Positions 16,751-25,158 of a stretch of DNA of 64,000 bases are shown piece by piece (position 1 is the first letter of the stretch; every line of letters begins with the position of its first letter). The position numbers and the translations under genes were made by a program. Origin of the DNA: Bacillota bacterium (GTDB lineage: Bacteria; Bacillota; Clostridia; UBA1381); NCBI GenBank assembly GCA_029007725.1, contig JAQXIJ010000061.1:27418-91417 (forward strand), read 5' to 3'. Under the pieces are notes generated by a model. That model saw only the letters and a program-made list of their open reading frames with translations. It was not told the origin of the DNA and did not search any database.

Positions 16751-19255
16751 ATGGAACAGTATACTGTTTCGGGAATGAGCTGTGCAGCATGCTCTGCGCG
16801 AGTGGAAAATGAGGTCAAAAAGGTTGATGGTGTTACCTCATGCTCAGTAAATTTTTTGACAAATTCCATGGCAGTAGAGGGCAATGCTGACAGCAAAAGC
16901 ATAATAAATGCGGTTAAAAAAGCAGGCTATACGGCGTCGCTAAAAGGCGCGCATAGCAGTACGGAAAATTCCGTGCAAGCAGCATTTGAGGACCAAGAAA
17001 CGCCAAGATTAAAGAAACGCCTTCTTGCATCATGCGTATTCTTAGTAATACTTATGTATTTTTCTATGGGACATATGATGTTTAGTCTGCCGCTGCCGCC
17101 GTGGTTTAACGGTAATCATGTGGCGGTGGGGATTGTACAGCTTTTGCTAACAGTAATTATTATGGTAATCAATCAGAAATTTTTCATAAATGGATTTGTG
17201 AGTCTGTGGCACAGATCACCAAACATGGATACGTTGGTCGCGCTTGGCTCATCTGCTTCCTTTGTATGGAGCGTATATGCACTGTTATCAATGACAGAAG
17301 CACAGATGGCAGGGGACAGTAGTGCAGTTATGCAGTATATGGACGAATTTTATTTTGAATCGGCAGCAATGATACTGACATTTGTAACGGTTGGGAAAAT
17401 GCTTGAGGAAATGTCAAAGGGAAAAACAACCGATGCACTGAAAGGCCTGATGAAACTTGCACCGCAGACAGCTGTACTTGTCCGTGACGGAAAGGAGATA
17501 ACAGTACCTATTGAACAGGTAAAAAAAGGCGATGTGTTCGTTGTGCGCCCCGGTGAAAATATTCCTGTTGACGGTGTGGTGATTTACGGAAGCAGTGCAG
17601 TAGACGAGGCGGCGCTTACCGGTGAGAGCATACCGGTTGATAAGGAGCCTGGTGACAGCGTTTCGGCTGCTACCGTAAACCGCTCGGGATTTATGCGCTG
17701 TGAGGCTTCTCGCGTTGGTACGGACACCACTCTGTCGCAGATTATAAAAATTGTGAGCGACGCGTCCGCAACAAAGGCACCGGCGTCAAAGGTTGCGGAT
17801 AAGTTTGCCGGATTTTTCGTTCCGGCGGTTATTGCGATTGCTGCGGCAACTCTGATTGTATGGCTGCTGATAGGAAAAGAGATAGGATTTGCACTGACAC
17901 GAAGCATTTCTGTCCTTGTTATAAGCTGTCCGTGCGCTTTGGGACTTGCAACGCCTGTTGCGGTAATGGTAGGCAGCGGAATCGGTGCTAAAAACGGAAT
18001 TTTGTTTAAAACCGCAGTGACTCTTGAAAATGCAGGAAAGGTAGAGATTGTTGCCATTGACAAAACGGGAACAATTACCGAGGGAAAGCCCGAGGTGACT
18101 GATATTGTTCCAGCTCGAGGCTTTGACAACGACGGCCTTTTGCAGCTTGCTGTATCACTGGAGGCAAAGAGTGAACATCCGCTTGCACGGGCTGTTATGA
18201 AAAAGGGCGCAGAGCTTGGAATAAGCCCTCAGGATGTTTCGAATTTTTCGGTTATGCCGGGTAACGGTCTTGCGGCAACAGTTGGCAGAAACAAACTGTT
18301 TGGCGGTAGTGTGAAATTTATAGGTGAAAAGGCAAAGATTCCACCCGATATACAAGCTCGTGTCGAAGATCTTTCGCACGAGGGAAAAACTCCGATGCTG
18401 TTTATGCATAACCAAAGCTTTGCCGGAATAATTGCTGTTACTGATACAATAAAGTCAGACAGTCAGCAGGCTATACGGGAACTGCGAAATATGGGCATAA
18501 GAGTAATAATGCTGACCGGTGATAATGAGCAGACGGCAAAAGAGGTAGGAAAGTTTGCCGGTATTGACGAAGTAATCTCAGGCGTCTTACCTAACGAAAA
18601 GGAAAGTGTTATCAGGACGCTTAAAAGTCAAGGCAAAATCGCAATGGTGGGCGACGGCATCAACGATGCCCCATCGCTCGCTCGCGCGGATGTTGGAATA
18701 GCAATAGGAGCAGGCTCAGATATAGCGGTCGACACTGCGGATATTGTGCTTATGAAAAGCAGACTTTCGGATGTTCCGGCGGCAATACGTTTAAGCCGCG
18801 CAACGCTTCGGAATATTAATGAAAATCTTTTCTGGGCATTTATATACAACGTTATCGGAATACCGCTTGCGGCAGGATGCTATATGGGAATAGGGCTCAC
18901 TCTTAATCCGATGTTCGGCGCAGCGGCAATGAGTCTGTCAAGCTTCTGTGTTGTTTCAAACGCACTGCGGCTTAATTTTTTCAAAATTTATTCGTTGGCA
19001 CATGACAGAAAAATCAGGCACGGAAAAATCCGAAAGATGCCGGATAAAACAAAGACTATGCGGATAAAAGGCATGATGTGCGGTCATTGCGAAATGAGAG
19101 TAAAAACGGCACTTGAGGCTTTGCCAAATGTGGAGTCAGCGCAGGTAAATCATAAAAACGGAACAGCTGTTGTTTTGCTAAAATGTACCGCGGAAAATTC
19201 AGTACTGAAGGCCACGGTTGAATCCGAGGGCTATAAAGTTACTAAAATAAAATGA
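16751..19255 (+). CDS. copA: Copper-exporting P1B-type ATPase with N- and C-terminal metal-binding domains
   Basis: CopA pumps Cu(I) out of the cytoplasm at the expense of ATP. The 834 residues have an N-terminal heavy-metal-associated domain (GMSCAAC), eight predicted membrane segments, the CPC metal-transport motif (SCPCALG, about residue 393), the phosphorylated Asp in DKTGT (about 436), SEHPLARA with the HP motif (about 475) and GDGINDAP (about 633). An extra HMA domain with GMMCGHC follows at about residues 772-834. ATG 16751 follows GGAGGAG; a GTG at 16733 is an unlikely alternative. Confidence 0.96.
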   Translation: MEQYTVSGMSCAACSARVENEVKKVDGVTSCSVNFLTNSMAVEGNADSKSIINAVKKAGYTASLKGAHSSTENSVQAAFEDQETPRLKKRLLASCVFLVILMYFSMGHMMFSLPLPPWFNGNHVAVGIVQLLLTVIIMVINQKFFINGFVSLWHRSPNMDTLVALGSSASFVWSVYALLSMTEAQMAGDSSAVMQYMDEFYFESAAMILTFVTVGKMLEEMSKGKTTDALKGLMKLAPQTAVLVRDGKEITVPIEQVKKGDVFVVRPGENIPVDGVVIYGSSAVDEAALTGESIPVDKEPGDSVSAATVNRSGFMRCEASRVGTDTTLSQIIKIVSDASATKAPASKVADKFAGFFVPAVIAIAAATLIVWLLIGKEIGFALTRSISVLVISCPCALGLATPVAVMVGSGIGAKNGILFKTAVTLENAGKVEIVAIDKTGTITEGKPEVTDIVPARGFDNDGLLQLAVSLEAKSEHPLARAVMKKGAELGISPQDVSNFSVMPGNGLAATVGRNKLFGGSVKFIGEKAKIPPDIQARVEDLSHEGKTPMLFMHNQSFAGIIAVTDTIKSDSQQAIRELRNMGIRVIMLTGDNEQTAKEVGKFAGIDEVISGVLPNEKESVIRTLKSQGKIAMVGDGINDAPSLARADVGIAIGAGSDIAVDTADIVLMKSRLSDVPAAIRLSRATLRNINENLFWAFIYNVIGIPLAAGCYMGIGLTLNPMFGAAAMSLSSFCVVSNALRLNFFKIYSLAHDRKIRHGKIRKMPDKTKTMRIKGMMCGHCEMRVKTALEALPNVESAQVNHKNGTAVVLLKCTAENSVLKATVESEGYKVTKIK

Positions 19256-19271
19256 AAAGGAGATATAAAAA

Positions 19272-19649
19272 ATGACAAAAACAACATTAAAAATTGATGG
19301 AATGATGTGTGGAATGTGCGAGGAACATGTTAATGACGCAATATGCGGAGCATTTGAGGTAGATAAGGTTACATCTTCACATTTAAGCGGAGAAACGGTT
19401 ATTATAAGCAAAAGACCACTAGACAAGGCAAAGCTTGATAAAACCGTAAAGGAAGCTGGTTATACTTTGGTGGGCATAACCGGTGAACCATATACAAAAG
19501 GAGGACGTTTTTCCTTCTTAAAAAAAATAAGCGACAGCAGCCTGCATGGTACTGCAGGCATTATAAAAACTTGTTGGAATTTCATACAACACCGTTTCTT
19601 CTTTTTCAGCGTAGCGAACTATTTTAATAAAATAAAACAGACAAACTAA
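19272..19649 (+). CDS. Heavy-metal-associated (copper chaperone-like) protein with doubtful C-terminal tail
   Basis: The first 80 or so residues form one HMA domain (ferredoxin-like fold) with the metal-binding GMMCGMC motif at about residues 10-16, typical of CopZ-type chaperones that deliver Cu(I) to CopA. Relatives usually end just after a FLKK-type sequence. Here that sequence (FSFLKK, about residue 84) is followed by an A8 run and the frame continues for about 40 Phe-rich residues that look non-coding and contain an inverted repeat (GCCTGCA/TGCAGGC). One A fewer would give an immediate TAA. The HMA domain is certain; the tail probably is not real. It is 16 bases after copA, in the same operon. 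Confidence 0.8.
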   Translation: MTKTTLKIDGMMCGMCEEHVNDAICGAFEVDKVTSSHLSGETVIISKRPLDKAKLDKTVKEAGYTLVGITGEPYTKGGRFSFLKKISDSSLHGTAGIIKTCWNFIQHRFFFFSVANYFNKIKQTN

Positions 19650-19788
19650 GAACAAAGCTTGCCTGTTATGAAAAATCTAAATAAAACTCCGATGCGGAAA
19701 ACAAACCATCGAAAAATATCCATGTCGCAAGGCACATAACCGTGAAAAGTTGGAACAGTATAGCGGGTGACCGATTTTTCTATTTCAA

Positions 19789-19820
19789 TAAAAAATCGGA
19801 ACAAGCAAAACTTGTCCCGA
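19789..19820 (-). terminator. Terminator of the tRNA-Arg gene
   Basis: On the minus strand, just past the encoded CCA, the stem CGGGACAAG/CTTGTTCCG (loop TTTTG) runs straight into ATTTTTTATT. Confidence 0.85.
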
Positions 19821-19822
19821 TG

Positions 19823-19899
19823 TGGCGCGCCTGACTGGATTCGAACCAGCGACACATAGCGTCGGAGGCTATTGCTCTATCCAACTGAGCTACAAGCGC
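19823..19899 (-). tRNA. tRNA-Arg (anticodon CCG), CCA encoded
   Basis: The minus strand folds as a full tRNA of 77 nt including CCA: acceptor GCGCTTG pairs with CAGGCGC, the D arm is AGCTCAGTTGGATAGAGC, the anticodon stem ATAGC/GCTAT closes the loop CTCCGAC with anticodon CCG, and the T arm contains GGTTCGAATCC. It reads CGG arginine codons. Confidence 0.97.
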
Positions 19900-19907
19900 A
19901 TAAATAT

Positions 19908-19936
19908 ATTATATCAAAAAAAAATGAATATGTCAA
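19908..19936 (-). promoter_or_regulatory. Consensus promoter of tRNA-Arg
   Basis: On the minus strand TTGACA (19931-19936) and TATAAT (19908-19913) are both perfect and separated by 17 bases, which fits a strongly expressed stable RNA. Confidence 0.9.
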
Positions 19937-19982
19937 TTTGATTATGTAAAAAAACTGTATTAAAAATGAAATAATTTCTTTG

Positions 19983-20021
19983 TTGATTTTTTTGAAATAG
20001 GATATATAATAAGAATATAAT
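19983..20021 (+). promoter_or_regulatory. Promoter region of the U32 gene
   Basis: TTGATT (19983-19988) lies 16 bases before TATAAT (20005-20010); a second TATAAT at 20016-20021 pairs with TTGAAA (19992-19997) at 18 bases. Either or both could drive the U32 gene, divergent from the tRNA promoter. Confidence 0.6.
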
Positions 20022-20054
20022 AGGGATATTTTACACGAAATTAGAGGTGTTTTG

Positions 20055-22091
20055 ATGGAATTGCTTGCACCGGCAGGCAGCTTTGACGCGCTTAGAGCGG
20101 CCGTACAAAGCGGAGCTGACGCTGTATACATAGGAGGAAGTGAATTTTCGGCACGCCGAAGCGCAGATAATTTTACGACTGACGAAATTAAAGAAGCGGC
20201 TGATTATTGCCATATACGCGGTGTAAAGCTCCATGTTGCTGCGAATATTTTAATAAAAGAAAAGGAAACGGGCGCTTTTTTAAGATATGTTGAAAAGCTG
20301 AATGATGCTGGTGTTGACGCTGTGATTATACAGGACATTGGCATGGCATCGGTAATACGACAGGCTTTTCCAGATCTTCCGCTTCATGCAAGTACGCAGA
20401 TGACGGTAACTAGCCTCGATGCGGCCAAACGTCTTGAAGAAATGGGATTTTCGCGGATAGTCCTTGCACGCGAGCTCTCACGCGAAGCCATTGAAAAAAT
20501 AGCTGCCGGAACAGGCACCGAAATTGAAGTTTTTGCACACGGTGCAATATGCATGTGCTATTCTGGGCAGTGTCTTATGAGCAGTATGATAGGTGGCAGA
20601 AGCGGAAACCGCGGAATGTGCGCACAACCATGTCGTCTGCAGTATCAAATCGGCGAAAAAAAAGGATACCTGCTCAGTCCGAAAGATTTGTCACTCATAG
20701 ATTATCTGGATGATTTAAAAAAAATCGGCGTGGATTCGCTTAAAATTGAGGGACGCTTAAAGCGCAGCGAATATGTCGCGGCGGTTACGGGAATATACAG
20801 AAAATACATTGACAGCGGAAACAGCGTTACCGCCAGGGACAGAAAAGAACTGACCAATGCGTTTAACCGAAGCGGTCTTACGAGCGCATATTTCGGAAAT
20901 TCAACCGGAGCGAAAATGATGAGCTATGAGAATCCCGCAAATGTTTCGAACAACATATTTTCAGATGAAGTAAAAAAACGCTGTGCAAAAGATGCGAATT
21001 TCAGGAAGACCGAAATATTCATGTCGGCGGAGTTGAAGGAAAATGCGCCGCTCGTCCTGCAGGTTTGGGACAGCGATGGACACTTTGCGGAAAGTTGTGG
21101 CACAAAAAATGCGGAAACAGCAAACTGCAAACCTCTGTCCAAAGAGCGTCTTTGCGATCAGCTTTTAAAGCTTGGTAACACTCCGTTTTTCTGCAATGAT
21201 ATTGCGGCATATCTTGATGATGGTATAACGGTTCCTGTTTCTGAGATAAACAGTGTGAGAAGAACTGCAATAGAAAAGCTGAAAAAAGAAAAATGCCGTA
21301 TCGAAATCCGCAGAAAAAATGAGCCCATGATGCCAAAGTATCGTGTGAGTTATGGAGAAATTATTCTTACTGCGCAGGTGGAAACCGAGGAACAGGCAAA
21401 AATATGCATAGACGGTGGAATCAGAAGAATATATGCGGATACTCCACTTGCAAATAGGCTGGTGAGAAAATATAAAAATGCCGAAATTGTTGCCAAACTT
21501 TCGCCGATTTTCAGGGATGACAGAAAATATGAAATTCCAAAAACAGATTCCGTGCTTGCTTCAAACATCGGTCAGTTGTCCTGCGGAAAAAGCAAGCTGT
21601 ACGGCGATTTTCGCCTTAATATTTTTAACAGCGCAAGCGCGGCATTTTATAACAATATTGAACAGATTACATTTTCGCCCGAGCTGAACCTTAAAGAGCT
21701 TGAAAAAATTGCCCGCGGCTGTGAAGTAATAGGATACGGCAGGATCCCGCTTATGGTTATGGAAAATTGCCCGCTTAAGGCTGTCGGAAAGTGTCAGAAT
21801 CACAAACTTATGCACTCGATAACCGATAGGCACAAAGAAAAATTCCTGTTTAAATGCTGCGAAGGGTGCGTGTGCGAGCTACTCAATTCAAAGCCGATTT
21901 TTGTGGCGGACAGGATTGATGAGCTGAAAAAAATTGAAATCGGAGCGCTAAGATTGATATTTACGGTTGAAAATTCTGAAGAATGTGGTAAAATAATAAA
22001 TATATATACATCTGCCCTGTCGGGCAGAACTGTGGGAAAACTGCCGGATAATACTTTCACACGCGGCCATTTTTTTCGCGGAGCAGAGTAA
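20055..22091 (+). CDS. U32-family protein (RlhA/TrhP-like RNA hydroxylation enzyme)
   Basis: U32 'peptidases' of this type are now known to act in prephenate-dependent hydroxylation of RNA: RlhA on 23S rRNA C2501 and TrhP on tRNA U34. The 678-residue length and a C-terminal DUF3656-like region favour the RlhA-like long form, but the substrate is not certain. The N-terminus ELLAPAGSFDALRAA and the signature around residues 155-190 (EVFAHGAICMCYSGQC and GNRGMCAQPCR) with conserved cysteines are clear; further cysteines near 565-610 may join in an iron-sulfur site. ATG 20055 is used; TTG 20052 is alternative. Confidence 0.88.
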   Translation: MELLAPAGSFDALRAAVQSGADAVYIGGSEFSARRSADNFTTDEIKEAADYCHIRGVKLHVAANILIKEKETGAFLRYVEKLNDAGVDAVIIQDIGMASVIRQAFPDLPLHASTQMTVTSLDAAKRLEEMGFSRIVLARELSREAIEKIAAGTGTEIEVFAHGAICMCYSGQCLMSSMIGGRSGNRGMCAQPCRLQYQIGEKKGYLLSPKDLSLIDYLDDLKKIGVDSLKIEGRLKRSEYVAAVTGIYRKYIDSGNSVTARDRKELTNAFNRSGLTSAYFGNSTGAKMMSYENPANVSNNIFSDEVKKRCAKDANFRKTEIFMSAELKENAPLVLQVWDSDGHFAESCGTKNAETANCKPLSKERLCDQLLKLGNTPFFCNDIAAYLDDGITVPVSEINSVRRTAIEKLKKEKCRIEIRRKNEPMMPKYRVSYGEIILTAQVETEEQAKICIDGGIRRIYADTPLANRLVRKYKNAEIVAKLSPIFRDDRKYEIPKTDSVLASNIGQLSCGKSKLYGDFRLNIFNSASAAFYNNIEQITFSPELNLKELEKIARGCEVIGYGRIPLMVMENCPLKAVGKCQNHKLMHSITDRHKEKFLFKCCEGCVCELLNSKPIFVADRIDELKKIEIGALRLIFTVENSEECGKIINIYTSALSGRTVGKLPDNTFTRGHFFRGAE

Positions 22092-22127
22092 TTTTTTTAC
22101 AAATAGAGTATAATAAGGATAAAATGT

Positions 22128-22730
22128 ATGAAAAAGTATATTTTGGCGTCGGCATCTCCGCGCAGAAGAGAGCTTTTGTCAATTATGGGGATTGATTTTG
22201 ATGTTATGCCGTCGGAAGCTGATGAAAGCACTGTGAACCCGAACGGTGTGCCGGTAAATGTTTATGTGCAGGAGCTGGCACTTTTGAAAGCCGGTGATAT
22301 TGCAAAGAAAACTGGCAGGGATAAGAGTAAAATTATTATTTCTGCCGATACTGTAGTGTATGCCGGCGGAAAAATATGCGGAAAACCGAAGGATGAAGAG
22401 GATGCAAAGAAAATGCTATGTGACCTTTCGTCAAAGGTACACAGCGTATTTACAGGAGTGTGCGTAATGCGGCCGTTGGACGGATTTAGCGTATGCTCCG
22501 CCGTTGAAACAAAAGTGTACTTTAAGACGCTTACTAAAGAGCAAATTGAAAGCTATGTAAAAACCGGCGAACCGATGGATAAGGCGGGCGCATACGGTAT
22601 TCAGGGCAAGGGCGCTCTGCTGGTGGATAAAATTGACGGTGACTATTTTAATGTTGTCGGACTTCCGATAGCACGTCTGTCAGAAATTTTACTTAAAGAG
22701 TTCGATATTGATGTATTTAAAGGAGAATAG
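22128..22730 (+). CDS. maf: Maf-family nucleoside triphosphate pyrophosphatase
   Basis: Maf proteins hydrolyse dTTP, UTP and modified nucleotides, and their overproduction delays septum formation. The 200-residue protein shows the SASPRRRELL N-terminal motif, EADES near residue 32, SADTVV near residue 71 and the KAGAYGIQGKGA segment near residue 151. It lies two bases before mreB, as in many Firmicutes where maf heads the mre cluster. Confidence 0.94.
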   Translation: MKKYILASASPRRRELLSIMGIDFDVMPSEADESTVNPNGVPVNVYVQELALLKAGDIAKKTGRDKSKIIISADTVVYAGGKICGKPKDEEDAKKMLCDLSSKVHSVFTGVCVMRPLDGFSVCSAVETKVYFKTLTKEQIESYVKTGEPMDKAGAYGIQGKGALLVDKIDGDYFNVVGLPIARLSEILLKEFDIDVFKGE

Positions 22731-22732
22731 TA

Positions 22733-23764
22733 ATGAAATTTAAGGCTTTTGACTTTGGGAGTGACGTTGGTATTGACCTCGGCACCGCAAATACATTAGT
22801 GCATATAAAAGGAAAGGGAATAGTGGTGCGTGAGCCATCCGTGGTTGCAATTGACAAGTATAATCACAAGGTGCTTGCAGTAGGAAACGATGCGGACGAA
22901 ATGCTGGGCAGGACTCCCGAGAATATTGTTGCCATACGGCCGGTAAAAGATGGAGTTATAGCAGATTTTGAGATAGCCGAAGCAATGATGAAGCGCCTTT
23001 TGCATATTGCACTCGGAAAAAGAGGAAGCCTGTTTAAGCCAAAGGTAATCGTTTGCGTGCCGTCAGGAGTCACAAATGTAGAAAAAAGGGCTGTAATGCA
23101 GTCACTTTCGCTTGCCGGCGCAAAATCTGTACGGCTTATCGAAGAGCCTATGGCGGCAGCGCTCGGTGCGGGAATTGATGTAATGAAGCCATTCGGAAGC
23201 ATGGTGGTAAACATTGGCGGGGGAACAAGCGAGGTTGCTGTGGTAGCGCTTGGCGGAGTGGTCGCGTCGCGATCAATGCGCTGCGCCGGAAACAGCTTTG
23301 ACACAGCGATAATTACTTATGTTAAGAAAAAATATAATCTGACAATAGGAGATAAAACAGCAGAAGAAATAAAGATGGAGCTTGGATCGGCGCTGCCGTA
23401 CACCGATGAGGGATTTTATGAAGTGCGCGGCAGAGACGTGGTTACGGGACTGCCTAAAAATGTTCAGGTTTCCGCTGCCGAAGTGCGCGAGGCAATGGCA
23501 GAAAACATTGACTGCATAATTGATGAAATCCGAGAAACGCTTGAAATAACACCAGCGGAACTTACGTCGGACATACTGCGCAACGGAATTGTTCTGACCG
23601 GCGGCGGAGCGCTTATTAAAAATATAAATAAGGCGATAGAAAGTTCAATAGGAGTGCCGGTAAAGATTGCAGATTCTCCGCTTGACTGTGTTGCGGTCGG
23701 AACGGGAATGGCTATGGAAAATGAGGATATTCTTATGCGTTCGCTTGTGGCACGAAAAAGATGA
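22733..23764 (+). CDS. mreB: Rod-shape-determining actin homologue MreB
   Basis: MreB polymerises under the membrane and guides lateral peptidoglycan synthesis. The 343 residues contain the actin-fold phosphate-1 loop (GIDLGTANTL, about residue 13), EEPMAAALG near residue 137, the phosphate-2 loop NIGGGTSEV near residue 160 and the C-terminal adenosine loop LTGGGALI near 285. AAGGAG precedes ATG 22733. It opens the mreB-mreC-mreD-mrdA block. Confidence 0.98.
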   Translation: MKFKAFDFGSDVGIDLGTANTLVHIKGKGIVVREPSVVAIDKYNHKVLAVGNDADEMLGRTPENIVAIRPVKDGVIADFEIAEAMMKRLLHIALGKRGSLFKPKVIVCVPSGVTNVEKRAVMQSLSLAGAKSVRLIEEPMAAALGAGIDVMKPFGSMVVNIGGGTSEVAVVALGGVVASRSMRCAGNSFDTAIITYVKKKYNLTIGDKTAEEIKMELGSALPYTDEGFYEVRGRDVVTGLPKNVQVSAAEVREAMAENIDCIIDEIRETLEITPAELTSDILRNGIVLTGGGALIKNINKAIESSIGVPVKIADSPLDCVAVGTGMAMENEDILMRSLVARKR

Positions 23765-23783
23765 TTGAAAGAGGAATCCTGTA

Positions 23784-24674
23784 ATGTCGTTTTTAAAAAA
23801 CAAAATTGTAAAAATAACGTTGGCTGTTATTATTGCATCGGCAGCATTAGCGGTTGCGGCGAATTTTGGGAACAATCCTGTTCAACGAGTGATGAATACG
23901 GCTCTTACACCGATTTATGGAGCCATTTATGATGTCATAACACCAGCAAGAAAATTTTTTGGTGCAGTTTCAAAATCTGGTACGTATGAGAAAAAAATAT
24001 CCGAGCTTGAGCAGCAGGTTACAAAGCTTGAAACCGAAAACAAAAGCCGCGAAGACTATATAGCCGAAAACAGACGCCTAAAGGAACTTTTGGATCTTAA
24101 AGAGGGGATGTCAGACTATAAAACCGTGTCTGCACGCGTTGTGTCCTACGAGCCTAACAGCTGGTACGATACCGTAATGCTCGATAAGGGAACAAATGAC
24201 GGTATAGAAACGGATGATGTGGTGATAACAAAGCTTGGAGTTGCGGGAAAGGTTATAAGCACCGGAACAAATTGGGCAAAGGTATCAACTATTATCAATA
24301 CTGCCCATTCTGTGGGAGTAAAGCTGAGCCGTACTGGTGACGTCGGTGTTGCAAGCGGTGACGCGAGCCTTGCAAAGGACAAGCAGTGCAAGCTTGAATA
24401 TCTTTCTAACGATAAGAATCTTATAACCGGTGATATTCTTGTAACATCGGGACTCGGCGGAATATATCCTCCTGATTTGCCGGTGGGAAAGATAATCGAA
24501 ATAAAGTCGGACAGTGCTGGAAACCTTAAATACGGCGTTGTGGAGCCGAATGTTGATTTTTCATCGCTTTATGAAGTGTTGGTGATTACATACTGGGATT
24601 CGGGAGCGGGAAATGACAATATTCCGGTGCCGCATGGACAAAAAACGGGTGACGTACAAGATGAAACTGATTAA
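23784..24674 (+). CDS. mreC: Rod-shape-determining protein MreC
   Basis: MreC is a bitopic membrane protein that links MreB and the elongation penicillin-binding protein. The 296 residues have one N-terminal membrane segment (about residues 10-27), a coiled-coil region (about 65-105, EKKISELEQQVTKLETE) and two beta-domains with VSYEPNSWYDTVMLDKG near residue 120 and TSGLGGIYPPDLPVG near 215, the family's best-conserved parts. Its end overlaps mreD by 14 bases. Confidence 0.95.
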   Translation: MSFLKNKIVKITLAVIIASAALAVAANFGNNPVQRVMNTALTPIYGAIYDVITPARKFFGAVSKSGTYEKKISELEQQVTKLETENKSREDYIAENRRLKELLDLKEGMSDYKTVSARVVSYEPNSWYDTVMLDKGTNDGIETDDVVITKLGVAGKVISTGTNWAKVSTIINTAHSVGVKLSRTGDVGVASGDASLAKDKQCKLEYLSNDKNLITGDILVTSGLGGIYPPDLPVGKIIEIKSDSAGNLKYGVVEPNVDFSSLYEVLVITYWDSGAGNDNIPVPHGQKTGDVQDETD

Positions 24675-25155
24675 AAATATAAAACTTTTTATAATATCAT
24701 TAGTGGTCATAGTTTTTGAGCTGACTGCCGGAAAATATATTGCTGTCGGCGGAATTTCACCTATGATAACATTTTCGCTTTGTCTTGCAATGGCGCTTTT
24801 GGAGGATAATCCTGTCTATGTTGCGGCAGTCCCGGCAATTTTGGGTGCTGTGCTCGATATAATGTGCGGTCACGGCTTCGGTACATATACCATTACCTTT
24901 GAGTTGTCTTCTGTGCTGACCTTTTTTGTACGAGACAAGGTATTCAGCTCAAAAATACTTATGCTTATTCCGGATGTTTTTATAATGACGTTGATGTGTG
25001 AATCGTTGTACTATTTGCTACACATAAGAGCCGTAAATTCAACAGACTATATTGTTGCACTTATATCACTGATTATACCAACTGCTCTTTATAATATTGT
25101 GTTGTGTCTTATTTTTTACTCTGTGCTGAGAGTGATTTTTTACAAAAGGAGGTAG
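24661..25155 (+). CDS. mreD: Rod-shape-determining protein MreD
   Basis: MreD is a small integral membrane partner of MreC. The 164-residue protein is mostly hydrophobic with about five predicted membrane helices and the conserved pattern of a glycine-rich G-HGFGTYT segment near residue 70. I start it at ATG 24661, overlapping the mreC end; upstream in-frame ATG codons at 24634 and 24613 would extend it by 9 or 16 residues of hydrophilic sequence and cannot be excluded. It is four bases from mrdA. Confidence 0.88.
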   Translation: MKLIKNIKLFIISLVVIVFELTAGKYIAVGGISPMITFSLCLAMALLEDNPVYVAAVPAILGAVLDIMCGHGFGTYTITFELSSVLTFFVRDKVFSSKILMLIPDVFIMTLMCESLYYLLHIRAVNSTDYIVALISLIIPTALYNIVLCLIFYSVLRVIFYKRR

Positions 25156-25158
25156 CTT

